Source of the DNA: Wurfbainia villosa
Taxonomy: Eukaryota; Streptophyta; Magnoliopsida; Zingiberales; Zingiberaceae
Assembly (NCBI GenBank): GCA_025175895.1
Contig: CM046005.1
Span: forward strand, 57,622,325-57,686,324
Direction of reading: 5' to 3'
DNA length: 64,000 bases
Within the stretch, counting starts at the first letter, position 1; the number at the start of each line of letters is the position of its first letter. The position numbers were made by a program, and so were the translations under genes. This document shows, in pieces, positions 44,549-55,004 of this stretch. A model generated the notes under the pieces. The model worked only from the letters and a program-made list of their open reading frames with translations, did no database searches and had not been told where the DNA came from.

Positions 44549-46090
44549 TTACTCTACAAAGCACATACCAAGCTCTCTCCTTAAAGATGAAAATTCATTT
44601 TCGGGAAGAGCTTTGGTGAAGATATCGGCAAGGTTGGACTTAGATTCTACATAATTAAGTTCAATGTCCCCTCTTGCCACATGATCTCTTATGAAGTGAT
44701 GTTTCACTTCAATGTGCTTGGTCCTAGAGTGATGTACCGGATTTTTGGTCAAGTTGATGGTACTCACATTATCACAATAAACTTTAATGTTAGAGTAGTG
44801 TAGCTCATAGTCTACAAGAGTATGCCTCATCCAAAGTAATTGAGCTACACAACCACCCATAGCCACATATTCGGCTTCGGTGGTTGATAAAGCAACACAA
44901 TGTTGCTTCCTACTACTCCAACTAACTAGGGAGGACCCAAGAAATTGACATCCACCACTAGTACTTTTCCTATCCAATTTGCATCCGGCATAATCGGAAT
45001 CGGTATAACCAAGTAATTCAAATGACTTAGTCCTAGGATACCAAAGTCCTACATTTAGGGTGCCTTTAATATATCTTAATATTCTTTTGACGGCTACCAA
45101 ATGTGATTCTTTGGCACAAGATTGGTATCTTGCACACATACCTACCGCAAATAAAATGTCGGGTCTACTAGCGGTTAGGTATAGTAAGCTACCAATCATA
45201 CTCCTATACAATTTAAGATCAATTGATTTACCTTCATGATCACTATCTATTCTAGTGCTAGTGGCCACAGGAGTGGTTACAATTTTGGCATTTTCCAAAC
45301 CAAATTTCTTGATCATTTCATTTGCATATTTGGTTTGATAAATATGAATACCCTCATTGGTTTGTTTGACTTGTAAACCTAGGAAAAAGGTAAGCTCTCC
45401 AACCAAACTCATTTCAAATTCATTTTCCATATTTTTTATAAAGTCTTGAAGAAGATCATCATTTGTTGACCCAAAAATGATATCATCAACATATACTTGG
45501 GCTATGAATATATCTTTTAACGTTGACTTTATAAACAAAGTTTGATCTACTTGGCCTCTTCTAAAATCCTTAGAAATTAAGAAGGATGACAATCTTTCAT
45601 ACCATGCCCGGGGAGCTTGTTTTAACCCATATAATGCTTTCCTAAGCTTACATACATGATTTGGATAATCTATGTTCTCAAATCCGGATGGTTGCTCTAC
45701 ATATACTTCCTCCTTAATAAAACCATTTAAGAATGCCGATTTAACATCCATTTGGTAAAGTTTAAATCCCATGTAGGAAGCATACCCTAAGAGAATCCTA
45801 ATAGATTCTAACCTTGCAACCGGGGCATAAGTCTCATCATAGTCAAGCCCCTCAACTTGATTGAATCCCCTAGCAACCAACCTAGCTTTATTTCTAGTGA
45901 TATTTCCTTGATCATCTAGCTTATTCCTAAAGACCCATCTTGTAGTAATTATGGTGCTATCATTGGGTCTAGGTACTAATTCCCACACTTGACTTCTCTC
46001 AAATTGAGCCAATTCATCTTGCATTGCCAAAATCCGGATCATGTAATGCATCATTGATCGATTTGGGCTCAATTTGTGAGATAAGAGCAA
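44549..46090 (-). CDS. Copia C reverse transcriptase and RNase H
   Basis: 513 open codons. The reverse transcriptase starts around MQDELAQFERSQVWELVPRP, with TTRWVFRNKLDDQGNITRNK, YQMDVKSAFLNGFIKEEVYV and the catalytic YVDDIIFGS. The RNase H follows: LGYTDSDYAGCKLDRKSTSG, ALSTTEAEYVAMGGC, YCDNVSTINLTKNPVHHSRT and NLADIFTKALPENEF. It copies element RNA into DNA. The SAFLNG and EVYVEQPSGFE blocks fit the SIRE/Maximus lineage. The first 25 codons before MQDEL are out of frame with the real protein because of a shift near 46,040; Arg replaces an expected Trp at IRILAM. Confidence 0.9.
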   Translation of the reverse strand: MLLSHKLSPNRSMMHYMIRILAMQDELAQFERSQVWELVPRPNDSTIITTRWVFRNKLDDQGNITRNKARLVARGFNQVEGLDYDETYAPVARLESIRILLGYASYMGFKLYQMDVKSAFLNGFIKEEVYVEQPSGFENIDYPNHVCKLRKALYGLKQAPRAWYERLSSFLISKDFRRGQVDQTLFIKSTLKDIFIAQVYVDDIIFGSTNDDLLQDFIKNMENEFEMSLVGELTFFLGLQVKQTNEGIHIYQTKYANEMIKKFGLENAKIVTTPVATSTRIDSDHEGKSIDLKLYRSMIGSLLYLTASRPDILFAVGMCARYQSCAKESHLVAVKRILRYIKGTLNVGLWYPRTKSFELLGYTDSDYAGCKLDRKSTSGGCQFLGSSLVSWSSRKQHCVALSTTEAEYVAMGGCVAQLLWMRHTLVDYELHYSNIKVYCDNVSTINLTKNPVHHSRTKHIEVKHHFIRDHVARGDIELNYVESKSNLADIFTKALPENEFSSLRRELGMCFVE

Positions 46091-46460
46091 CTTGACTAGT
46101 AGGAGGTCTATGAAATGACCTAGTTCTTACTCCTTGAGATAGATCTCCTACTACTTGGTCAAGTGGATGATCTTGATGAATTCTTAGGTTTCTAGAAGGG
46201 ATTTCAATTTGATCATTGTTATCTTCCACCCTTCTTTCATCATCGGAGTCTCCTCTTCCTCCCCCTTGATCATTACCCCTAATGGTCAAATTTTGAAGTT
46301 TTTGGGTAATGTCTTGATTATTGTCATTAATATCCTTATCAATGGAGGACTTTCTAGGGTAGGTACTAGTAGTTTCATCAAATTGAACATTGGAAGACTC
46401 CTCAATCCCTTTGGTTCTCTTATTGTAGACTCTATACCCTACTTGTGGATGAGTATCCAA
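46014..46460 (-). pseudogene. Copia C integrase C-terminal linker, frame-shifted piece
   Basis: Reads YRVYNKRTKGIEESSNVQFD, an acidic Asp/Asn-rich linker, and PKSINDALHDPDF. It joins integrase and reverse transcriptase in the polyprotein. One-base shifts at about 46,440 and 46,040 put it in a different frame from both neighbours. Without them the pol frame would be continuous. Confidence 0.75.
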
Positions 46461-47622
46461 CTAGGATTCCCTCATCCGCTTTTGATTCAAATTTTCCTAA
46501 GTTATCTTTGGTGTTTAGAATATAAACTTTACATCCAAAGACTTTGAAATAATGAATTGTGGGTATAGTCCCATTCCATAATTCAAATGGTGTTTTTCCT
46601 AAAAACCTATGGATTTGAACCCTATTTTGGATATAGCAAGCGGTATTAACCGCTTTCGCCCACAAGTAGCTAGGTAGAGAATATGCATTAAGCATAGTCC
46701 TAGCCGCCTCTTGTAGGGCACGATTTCTCCTTTCCACCACCCCATTTTGTTGGGGTGTTCTAGGACAAGAGAACTCATGCTTGTACCCTTGCTCTAAACA
46801 AAATTGTGAAAATTTTAGATTTTCAAATTCACCACCATGATCACTACGGATCTGGTTGATTTTGAGACTCTTTTCATTTTCAACCCTTTTACTAAATCCT
46901 ATGATTATTTCTAAGGTATCATCCTTATGTTTCATAAAATAGACCCAAGTATACCTAGAAAAATCATCTACTATAACCAAACAATATTTATTACCATTTA
47001 AAGATGGAGTACTATGGCAATCAAATAAGTCAAGATGCAATAATTCTAATGGTAAAGAGGTATTGGTTAGGGTTTTACCTTTGTGTGATGCCTTTGTTTG
47101 TTTTCCTTCTTGGCATGCATCACACAATTTGTTCTTGACATACTTGATCTTTGGTAGCCCTTTGACCAACTCCATCTTGGCTACCTTGGCTATGTTTTTC
47201 ATGTTGATATGCCCCAATCTTCTATGCCATAGCCAACTTTCCTCTTCTTTTGCAACAAAACACTTAGTAGAAATGTTAGAAGCATATGAAAGATCAACAT
47301 AATAGATGTTTGATTTCCTATATCCAACTAACATACAATCATTTAATTCCTTGTGTTTAATCATGCATTTAGAGGATTCAAAAGAGACATGATAGTTTGC
47401 ATCACAAAGTTGACTAACACTTAATAAATTAAATTTCATATTTTCAACTAGCAATACTTTGTGAATAACAATTTTAGGGGATACCTCAATTGTACCTCTA
47501 CCTAATATCTTGAGTTTTCCACTATTCCCAAAGGACACTCCCTTCTTCACATATTTAATTGTGGAGAACTTGCTCACATCCCCGGTCATATGTGTTGAGC
47601 AACCGCTATCCACAATCCACAT
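46432..47622 (-). CDS. Copia C protease and integrase
   Basis: The protease active site reads WIVDSGCSTHMTG. The GAG-preintegrase block has LWHRRLGHINMKNIAKVAKM and CDACQEGK, the HHCC zinc site. The integrase core has its three acids in LHLDLFD, VDDFSRYTWVYFM and SDHGGEFEN, followed by TPQQNGVVERRNRALQEAAR. Integrase inserts the DNA copy into the genome. The frame is the same as gag and is separated from it by a single TAG at 47,638-47,640. All catalytic residues I can check are present. Confidence 0.9.
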   Translation of the reverse strand: MWIVDSGCSTHMTGDVSKFSTIKYVKKGVSFGNSGKLKILGRGTIEVSPKIVIHKVLLVENMKFNLLSVSQLCDANYHVSFESSKCMIKHKELNDCMLVGYRKSNIYYVDLSYASNISTKCFVAKEEESWLWHRRLGHINMKNIAKVAKMELVKGLPKIKYVKNKLCDACQEGKQTKASHKGKTLTNTSLPLELLHLDLFDCHSTPSLNGNKYCLVIVDDFSRYTWVYFMKHKDDTLEIIIGFSKRVENEKSLKINQIRSDHGGEFENLKFSQFCLEQGYKHEFSCPRTPQQNGVVERRNRALQEAARTMLNAYSLPSYLWAKAVNTACYIQNRVQIHRFLGKTPFELWNGTIPTIHYFKVFGCKVYILNTKDNLGKFESKADEGILVGYSSTSRV

Positions 47623-47637
47623 ACCTCGCTCTCCTAC

Positions 47638-49170
47638 CTAAATCACATGAAAAACACAAGCTTTTGGTACCCAAACATTTGGACCAGTAACATTAAGTAA
47701 AAACTTCTTAGATACCCAAGCTTTCTTAACCTTACCCTTAATGGTTGCTTTCCTATTAATTAATGAAATATAAGCAACTTCTTTTTCTTTTGGCTTATAT
47801 CCTAACCCGACCTTGTTATAAACCGCTCTTTGTCTACTAAGAATCATATCAAGACACTTTGAGCCATTTGAAAATTTTTCTAAACATGCTTTCAATTCAC
47901 TAACCTCATCCTTAAGTTTGTCATTTTCTTCCCTCAGCATGCAAGAGTCAATATGTGAAGGCTTTTCATTCCTAATGGCCTTTAGTTCTACCTTCATGCT
48001 CTTAACCTTAGATTTTGACTTATCTAGAGCTTCTTTAAGATAAGCAATTGATTTATAGAGAAGCATAACCTTGGGAGAATTCATTACCTCATCGTCACTA
48101 GATGACGATTCATCACTTGAAGAATCTTCTTGACTTGATGTGCCGGAATCATCTTCTAATGCCATGAGTGCCACATGGCGAGTGATGTGGCAAAGCTCAT
48201 CATCGGATGAAGAGTCTTCAACACTTGGTGTGTCCCATGTGGTTTGAGCCACCATGGCCTCCTTCTTCTTCTTTTCCTTCTTGTCCTTCTTTTTCTTTTT
48301 CTTTTCCTCCTTCTTCTTTAGCTCCGGACAATTCGGCTTTATATGCCCCTTCTTATTGCAAGCATGGCAAATCACATTATTGCTAAAACTTGAATTACCA
48401 TTAAATTTACCTTTTGAGGAATGAGACCCCTTCCTTGCTTCTCTATTCTTGAACTCTCTTGACTTTCTATAAAGCTTCTTGACGAAATTTGCCATTTCAC
48501 TAGATGAGTCCCCATCGCTACTTGACTCATCCTCCGACTCGGATGATGATGATGCTTCTTTTCTTTCCTTCTTCTTCTTTTCTTTCTTGTCCTTCTTTTC
48601 AACAAATAGAGCTAAACCCTTTTCCTTAGAGGACATGTTAGTTTGCTCATGTAATTCAAACTCACAAAATAATTCATCAATTTTAATTTGAGATAAATCC
48701 CTAGTTACCTTAATGGCATCAACTATTGAAGTCCATAAAGAATTTCTAGGAAATGCTTGTAAAATATACCTTACCAAATTCCGGTTGTCAACTCGCTCAC
48801 CTATGATATGGAGTCCGTTTACAATTTCCTTGAACCTTCCATGCATTTGACTTACGGTTTCATGCATCTTCATTTGGAAGGCTTGAAGTTGTCCAATTAA
48901 TAGGTCCTTCTTGGCCTTCTTTGATTTCTTGGAACCTTCATTTAGCTCAATGAGCTTTTCCCATAGCTCCTTGGCAGATTCAAAAGGCCCCACCTTGTTG
49001 AGTTGCTCCATTGTGATGCCGCATTGGATGGTGAGGACGGCCTTTGCATTTGATTCAAATTTCTTGTTTATTTCTCTTGTCCAATCCTTGCTTGGAATAG
49101 GATGTCCATGTTCATCCACCGGTTCCTCGAAGCCATCTACAACACTATGCCAAATTTCAATATTACTCAT
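47638..49170 (-). CDS. Copia C Gag
   Basis: 510 codons. Capsid-like region with SVVDGFEEPVDEHG, CGITMEQLNKVGPFESAKEL, WEKLIELNEGSKKSKKAKKD and GRFKEIVNGLHIIGE. A Lys/Ser-rich stretch follows, then one zinc knuckle CHACNKKGHIKPNC, a long Lys/Glu repeat, an Asp/Ser acidic segment and a coiled coil (LREENDKLKDEVSELKACLE). The size and acidic tail fit SIRE-lineage Gag. It ends with FHVI and TAG, in frame with protease. The start at 49,170 lies 132 bp from the primer site. Probable source of particles for family D. Confidence 0.85.
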   Translation of the reverse strand: MSNIEIWHSVVDGFEEPVDEHGHPIPSKDWTREINKKFESNAKAVLTIQCGITMEQLNKVGPFESAKELWEKLIELNEGSKKSKKAKKDLLIGQLQAFQMKMHETVSQMHGRFKEIVNGLHIIGERVDNRNLVRYILQAFPRNSLWTSIVDAIKVTRDLSQIKIDELFCEFELHEQTNMSSKEKGLALFVEKKDKKEKKKKERKEASSSSESEDESSSDGDSSSEMANFVKKLYRKSREFKNREARKGSHSSKGKFNGNSSFSNNVICHACNKKGHIKPNCPELKKKEEKKKKKKDKKEKKKKEAMVAQTTWDTPSVEDSSSDDELCHITRHVALMALEDDSGTSSQEDSSSDESSSSDDEVMNSPKVMLLYKSIAYLKEALDKSKSKVKSMKVELKAIRNEKPSHIDSCMLREENDKLKDEVSELKACLEKFSNGSKCLDMILSRQRAVYNKVGLGYKPKEKEVAYISLINRKATIKGKVKKAWVSKKFLLNVTGPNVWVPKACVFHVI

Positions 49171-49301
49171 AAGCTAGTACTTCATCCTACCTTTCCAATA
49201 CGCAAAATGACTCCCATCGAAGAGCGGTGGCTTGGCGATGCTATATCCCTCTTGAAGAGCCATTGATGTCTTGGTTGATGGTGAGATCTTCCAAGCTATC
49301 C

Positions 49302-49315
49302 GGGCTCTGATACCA
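49302..49315 (-). other. Primer-binding site of Copia C
   Basis: Minus strand TGGTATCAGAGCCC, complementary to initiator-Met tRNA, two bases from the 5' LTR edge. Confidence 0.9.
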
Positions 49316-49708
49316 CTTGTTAGGACCCTTGGAATGGCTAGAGGGGGGGGGGTGATTAGCCTTTCTTCTTTTCTACAAAAATGTTAGCAGAAGCAATACA
49401 AAATATAAACACAAATCAAAGCAAGAACAAGGCTAACACCCGATGTACGTGGTTCGAAGATGACACTCCTACTCCACGACAATCCGTAAGGTGGATTAGC
49501 CCTAATCAACCTTCACTAGAACCTCCTTTGGATGAACCAAGGTGGAGAAACCTTTCTTACAATACTCTCCTCTTCTTTACAATGATGGATGATCAAGAAC
49601 AAGAGAAGAGGAGGATTTAAATCACTAAAAACACTTGGAAGGCTTGGTGAGCACGAGAGTATAGTTAGGAGTAAGAGCACTAGCTTCACCAAGCTCCCCA
49701 TGGCCCCT

Positions 49709-49715
49709 TTTTATA
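49709..49715 (-). promoter_or_regulatory. TATA box of LTR C
   Basis: Minus-strand TATAAAA in CTATAAAAAGGGG, downstream of the palindrome cluster. Confidence 0.65.
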
Positions 49716-49842
49716 GAAGAGGGGCTGTTTTTCCCGTTGGGCGTCGATCGACGACCGATGCATACCATCACGATCAGCCGGCCAACGGCCGAACGCGATC
49801 TCCGCGGAGATTCGTAGCCATAATCTCCAACGGCCAGGTGAT

Positions 49843-50079
49843 CAGTCGACTGATCCCTCCATCAGTCGACTGATGGGGTGATCAGTCGAGTGATCAAGGC
49901 AGCAGTCGAGTGAGACTGCATTCTGTAGCGATATTTCCCTTGATCAGTCGACTGATGCCATTGGCAGTCGATAGCGATCGATCGATCGCTTCACCAAGGC
50001 GGTCGATCGATGGTCGAGGTTTCATCCCGACTTAGTCGAACACCGACTGGGCCGATCGATACATCGTATCAGTCGACTG
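49843..50079. promoter_or_regulatory. CAGTCGACTG palindrome cluster, LTR C
   Basis: Exact copies at 49,843, 49,863, 49,945 and 50,070, with CAGTCGAGTG variants and interspersed GATCGATC palindromes. Confidence 0.8.
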
Positions 50080-50248
50080 ATACTCATCAAGTATGAGTAA
50101 TTCATACTTGATTTTATTCCCTAGACCTAGACTCAACCTTCTAGCTTCTCATTAAGCCTTGCGCCTTCAGGATCCCTCCGAGTCCGCGACTTGTTCATCC
50201 TTTGCGCTTTGCTTCCAAAAGCTTCCTTCGGTTTCGTCATGTCTTGGG

Positions 50249-50470
50249 TTGCCAAATGCTTGGACTTTACGCCGCCAAGACTATAAGCTTGGACTTATGC
50301 TGCCAAGACTTTACTTTGGACTTCCTTTGCCAAGGTTCACTTTGGACTTTATGCTGCCAAGACTACAAGCTTGGTCTTATGCCGCCAAGTCCATCCCTTG
50401 GACTTCCTTTGCCAAGATCATACTTGGACTTCCTTTTACCAAGTCTTCATCCTTGGATTTCCCTGTCACT
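50249..50470. repeat. CTTGGAC/GCCAAG array, 5' LTR C
   Basis: Counterpart of 43,222-43,440. Confidence 0.7.
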
Positions 50471-50567
50471 TAAACACATTCGTAATTAGATCACAAGATA
50501 TTACCTAACTTAGATGATTAGCCAAACATCAAAACATATAAATGCTTGGAGCATTGTTGCACCAACA

Positions 50568-51000
50568 AAAGCTTCCATGGATTATTCGGCCACCCCCTTG
50601 TTTGAAGTTTCAATGAAGTTTTATTCCATGTTTTTGTATGCATATGATGGTGTTAGTATGTTAGAGGGATTAGGTTAAAAGTCTAACCCTAAAAGTTTCC
50701 ATGGATCATTCGGCCACCTCCCCTTGTTTTGATGTTTCAATGAAGTTTTATTCCATGTTTTGTATGCATATGATGATGTTAGTATGTTAGAGGGATTAGG
50801 TTAAAAGTCTAACCCTAAAAGCCCCTTGAACCATTCGGCCACCCCTTTATTTTGATGATTCAATGAAGTTTTATACCATGTTTTGTATGCATATGATGAT
50901 GTTAGCATGTTAGATGGATTAGGTTAAAGGTTTAACCCTAAAAGCCCCATGAACCATTCGGCCAACCATTGTTCTTTAACATGCTCTAGGTTAGGTTAAC
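50568..51000. repeat. About 124-bp tandem repeat in LTR E', right part
   Basis: Same unit as 42,530-43,075, so Copia C inserted within this array. Confidence 0.8.
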
Positions 51001-51309
51001 ATGTGTTTTATGTTTAGGTGAATTCATGTTGACTTGTGATATTAAATGATGCTAGATGAAGATAACATGCTCTAGGTTAGTGGTTACTTACTCTTGATGT
51101 TTATGCCTTATGCCATGCCCTATATGTATGTGATATTTAAGATATGTTATGAAATGAAATACAATATGATTATGAAATGAAGTATGATATGTTTATGAAA
51201 TGAAAAATGATATGTTCATGAAGTGAAGTACGATATGTTAGGAAATGAAGTATGCTATGTTTGCAAAATGAAATAAGATATGTTATAATAAAAGCATATA
51301 AGTATTTTA

Positions 51310-51630
51310 CCTTCTGCATGGCTTGTACCAGGACCCTAACAAGGTCCAAAGGGATGGACTCCTAAGATGCCCTAGGCCGACGGACTAAGATCGGGCCTGG
51401 ATGGGCTTCTATGTATGATTGCCCCTAGGTCGACGGACTAAGATCGGGCCTAGGATGGGCTTCTATGTATGATTGCCCCTAGGTCGACAGACTAAGATCG
51501 GGCCTAGTACGGGATGGGCTCCAAGATGCCCTAGGTCGATGGACTAAGATCGGGCCTAGGATGGGCTTCTACGCTATGACGATTGCCCTAGGTCGACGGA
51601 CTAAGATCGGGCCTAGTAACCTAGTAGGTT
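51310..51630. repeat. About 62-bp tandem repeat in LTR E'
   Basis: CGACGGACTAAGATCGGGCC recurs five times, separated by GGATGGGCTTCTATG-type spacers. Confidence 0.8.
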
Positions 51631-51779
51631 CGAGACTTGCTACCTCGGGTCTATTTAGGGATGCGTGCTATGATGATGAAGAAGTGGTACAATGCCGGGC
51701 CCAAATATGTTGAGATTTATGTTTATGTACCTATAATATATGTTTTTAAAAAGCATCCTGCATACGTTTACATGATTTG

Positions 51780-52130
51780 ATTGTTATGTTCACATGCTAT
51801 GTTGATATGTCATATATATGTTGCATGTTATGTTTGATATGTCATGTTTATGCTGCTATGTTACATATGATGTATGCTATGTTTGATATGTCATACATAT
51901 GTTGTATGTTATGTTGATATGTCATGTATATGTTGCTATGTTACATATGTTGTATGTTATGTTTGATTAAGTCATATATTTACATGATATGCTGCTATGA
52001 TATATATGTTACATGTTATGTTTACTTATGTTACTTATGCTACATATTAAGTTTCTTACGTCATGTATGTTACATGTTAAGTTGCTTATATGTTATGAAT
52101 GTTACATGCCATGATTAATGTCGATATATG
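51780..52130. repeat. AT-rich ATGTTGATATGTCAT array in LTR E'
   Basis: Short degenerate units (TGTTATGTTTGATATGTCAT and similar). The open frame across it is low-complexity. Confidence 0.65.
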
Positions 52131-52678
52131 GTTTTTGTGAGTAGGACAGGATCTTACTAAGCCTATGTGCTTATAGTTTATCTTTCCCTCGTACTGCAGA
52201 TAAGGGTAAGGGATGGATAAACTAAAGGGAGCAGCAGGAGGGGCCAAATGTGTGTGGTAGTGGCATGGTGGAGAAGATCCGTTATATCCTTATATATATG
52301 TTTCCCTATGATGATGACGTTTATGGATGTCCTTATTTATGTCTCCTTATGATGATGATGTTTATGGACTTGAACTAAGCACTAAGTATCTATATATGTT
52401 ATGATGCATGCTCTATGTTAAGAAGAAGTATCTATATATGTCAATGCATGTTTATGTTTAAAAGAAAAAAAATGTATCTAAAGTCTTTCGCTGTAAGTAG
52501 TAAGAAGTGTATGTATGTATTGTCGCGTCACGCGCCGCCCCTTCGGACCCTTGGAAAAGGGCGGGCGTGACAATATACATAACCATAAATATGCAAACAA
52601 TGATCATGTGATTCTTATTTTAAAAATAAAGATGTTCATACAAAAGATAGACTTTTCAGTATACATCCCAACAAGATA

Positions 52679-53660
52679 AGCACAACATCCTTTTCCTGCG
52701 ATCCCTTATAACCTTGATCCCAAGGATGTGTCCCACTTCTCCCAAGTCCTTCATATCAAACTGTTTGGACAACCATAACCTTACGTCTGATAACACTTTG
52801 ACATTATTGTCAATTAACAAAATGTCATCTACGTATAGTACAAGAAATACCACTACATTTTGGTCATATCTCTTGTATACAAAAGACTCATCCGGACTTT
52901 GAATAAATCCATAAGACTGGATTACCTCATCAAAGAGGATGTTCCAAGATCTCGAAGCTTGTTTCAATCCATAAATGAATCGATTAAGCTTGCACACAAG
53001 ATGCTCTTTGCCCTTTGCAATGAATCCCTCTGGTTGCTCCATATAGATGTTTTCCTCAAGACTTCCATTAAGGAAAGCTGTCTTGACATCCATCTGCCAC
53101 ACCTCATAATCCATATGAACAACAATAGATAAGAGAATCCGGATAGACTTAAGCATGACTATCGGCGAAAAAGTCTCCTCATAATCGATACCCTCTTTCT
53201 GAGTATACCCTTTCGCAACTAGCCTTGCTTTGAAGGCCTCAACCTTCCCATCTATTCCTCTCTTTCTTTTGTAGATCCACTTGCATCCAATGGTTTTTTA
53301 CACCATTGGGTGGTTCTACTAGCTCCCAGACCTGATTTGAATTCATAGATTCTATCTCAGAATTCATCGCACTTTGCCAAGATACCGCATCTTTATCTTG
53401 GATTGCCTCGTCATATGTCTAGGGATCAGGTTCATGTTCGCCAGGGACCAAATCAGAAGATTCTTTCAAGAACATAAATCTATCAGGTTGTCTAACAACC
53501 CTCCCACTACGACGAGGTATCACTTGTGTATCCTCTGTGGCATGCAGTGCAGTCACTTGTGGTATATCCTCTCGTACTGGTGATACTGAAGTAGTGACTT
53601 CCCCTCTCAATTCCTTTAGAACAATCTTACTCATGGGCTTATGGTTCATCACATAGTCTT
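52679..53660 (-). pseudogene. Copia B1 reverse transcriptase, main part
   Basis: From the right: hinge IPRRSGRVVRQPDRFMFLKE, then MNSEIESMNSNQVWELVEPP, a shifted stretch, and MLKSIRILLSIVVHMDYEVW, QMDVKTAFLNGSLEENIYME, QPEGF, and LYVDDILLIDN with the catalytic Asp pair, ending GHILGIKVIRDRRKRMLCLS at the solo-LTR duplication. Stops and shifts occur around 53,160-53,300 and 53,420. It continues at 40,421. Confidence 0.8.
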
Positions 53661-53663
53661 CCT

Positions 53664-54950
53664 CTAAAACCTGACATTTGTGCTAACGATCACCCTCTGA
53701 TCTCTAGGACTATAGAACAAACCACCTTTCATTCCTCTAGGATAGCCTACAAACACGCACACTTCTGTACGAGATTCCAACTTACCAGCATTTGCCTTTA
53801 GCACATGTGCTGGACTCCCCCAAATCCGAATGTGTCTTAGACTAGGCTTTCGCCCAATCCACAATTCTGTGGAAGTAGAAGGCACTGATTTAGATGGTAC
53901 CAAGTTCAGAATATACACTATCGTATCCAGAGCATACTCCCAGAATGAATCTGGTAACTCAGAATAACTCATCAACGATCTAACCATCTTTATAAGAGTC
54001 CTATTCCTTCGCTTCGCTACACTATTCTACTGGGGTGTGCCAGGTGCAGATAATTGGGATTGAATCCCAGCCTTTGATAAGTAATTCCTAAACTCTCCCA
54101 AGAGATACTCACCACCACGAACAGATCGTAGTGTCTTGATACTTTTACCTTGACGTTTCTCCACATCAGCCTTGAATTCTTTGAACCTGTCAAAACATTC
54201 AAACTTGTGGTACATCAAGTAAATGTATCCATATCTTGAATAATCGTCTATAAAAGAGATGAAATATTCAAAACCACCTCTAGCCTGGATAGACATAAGA
54301 CCTCACAAATCAGAATGAACCAATTCCAACACATCTTTGGCTCTATACCCCTTGGCCTTAAAAGACCTCTCGGTCATTTTACCTTCCAAGCAAGATTTGC
54401 AAGTTGGGAAATCTTTCACCACTAATGAACCCAAAGGTCCATCAGCTATCAACCTTTGAATTCTACTTAGGTTAATATGACCTAACCTTAGATGCCAAAG
54501 ATACGTTTGGTTCATTTTTGAAGGTTCTTTTCTCTTATTAGATTTAGAAGATGAGTTATTTACTTTTATTTGCATCGTGGGAGCTTTTGGTTCAAGTGTA
54601 TATAAATTGCCTACTAACGCACTAGAACAAATAATCTCCCTATTCCTTTTTATAACAACTCTATCATTAAAAGAAACAGAATATCGATCCAAAAACAATT
54701 TAGAAACCGAAATCAAATTCTTTCTAAATAAAGGTACATAAAGGCAATTTCTCAGAACCAAAGTTTTATTCTTATCAAAAGATAAATAAACATCTCTCAC
54801 TACAATAGCCGCCACCTTCGTAGCATCGCCCAAGTAAACGGTAATCTCCCTCTCAGCTAGTCGTCTAGTTTCCTGGAACCCCTGCAAAGTATTGCAGACA
54901 TGATCAGTGGCTCCCGTATCTACACACCAGGTGCCAGTAGATAACACCGC
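53664..54950 (-). pseudogene. Copia B1 protease and integrase
   Basis: The protease site is CVDTGATDHVCN (54,900 region). The zinc-binding block reads YLWHLRLGHINLSRIQRLIA with CKSCLEGKMT. The integrase acids are in ELVHSDL, FIDDYSRYGYIYLM and RGGEYLLGEF. Then come the PGTPQ block and a TAG, MVRSLMSYSELPDSFWEYAL and VCVFVGYPRGMKGG. All pieces lie in one frame, interrupted by single in-frame stops near 54,300 and 54,026, as expected for point decay of one polyprotein. Confidence 0.85.
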
Positions 54951-55004
54951 TAAACATGTTTCAACGACTAGACCAAAAGATATACCTTTGTTCTGCTTCC
55001 GGTT

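Larger units (their letters stand above)
43083..50567 (-). mobile_element. Copia C, SIRE-like, nearly intact coding region
   Basis: Minus-strand order: 5' LTR 49,318-50,567, primer site, gag 47,638-49,170, protease-integrase 46,432-47,622, linker 46,014-46,460, reverse transcriptase-RNase H 44,549-46,090, 1 kb of non-coding sequence, purine tract, and a 3' LTR cut to 456 bp (43,083-43,538). The retained LTR halves differ at only a handful of positions by eye, so the insertion is fairly young. It sits inside LTR E'. Confidence 0.85.
49318..50567 (-). repeat. 5' LTR of Copia C
   Basis: Minus-strand TGTTGGTGCAACAATGC to AAGGGTCCTAACA, 1,250 bp. It contains, in minus-strand order, the CTTGG/CCAAG array, the palindrome cluster, the TATA box and a run of about ten Cs close to the end. 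The layout is the same as LTR D. Confidence 0.9.
42087..52572 (+). mobile_element. Solo Gypsy LTR E' (carries nested Copia C)
   Basis: Edges TGTAACGCCC and GGGCGTGACA, flanked by ATATA (42,082-42,086 and 52,573-52,577). It is related to LTR E but in the opposite orientation. Without Copia C about 3.0 kb remain (42,087-43,082 and 50,568-52,572). No internal Gypsy sequence is present. Confidence 0.85.
40427..52673 (-). mobile_element. Solo LTR of Copia family B (carries nested E' and C)
   Basis: One family-B LTR, TGAAGGTCGAAGC to CATCCCAACA, flanked by AGATA (40,422-40,426 and 52,674-52,678). Without the nested E' and one ATATA it is about 1,755 bp, as long as both LTRs of B1. No internal B sequence is present between its ends, so it arose by LTR-LTR recombination. 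It splits the reverse transcriptase of its relative B1. Confidence 0.85.
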
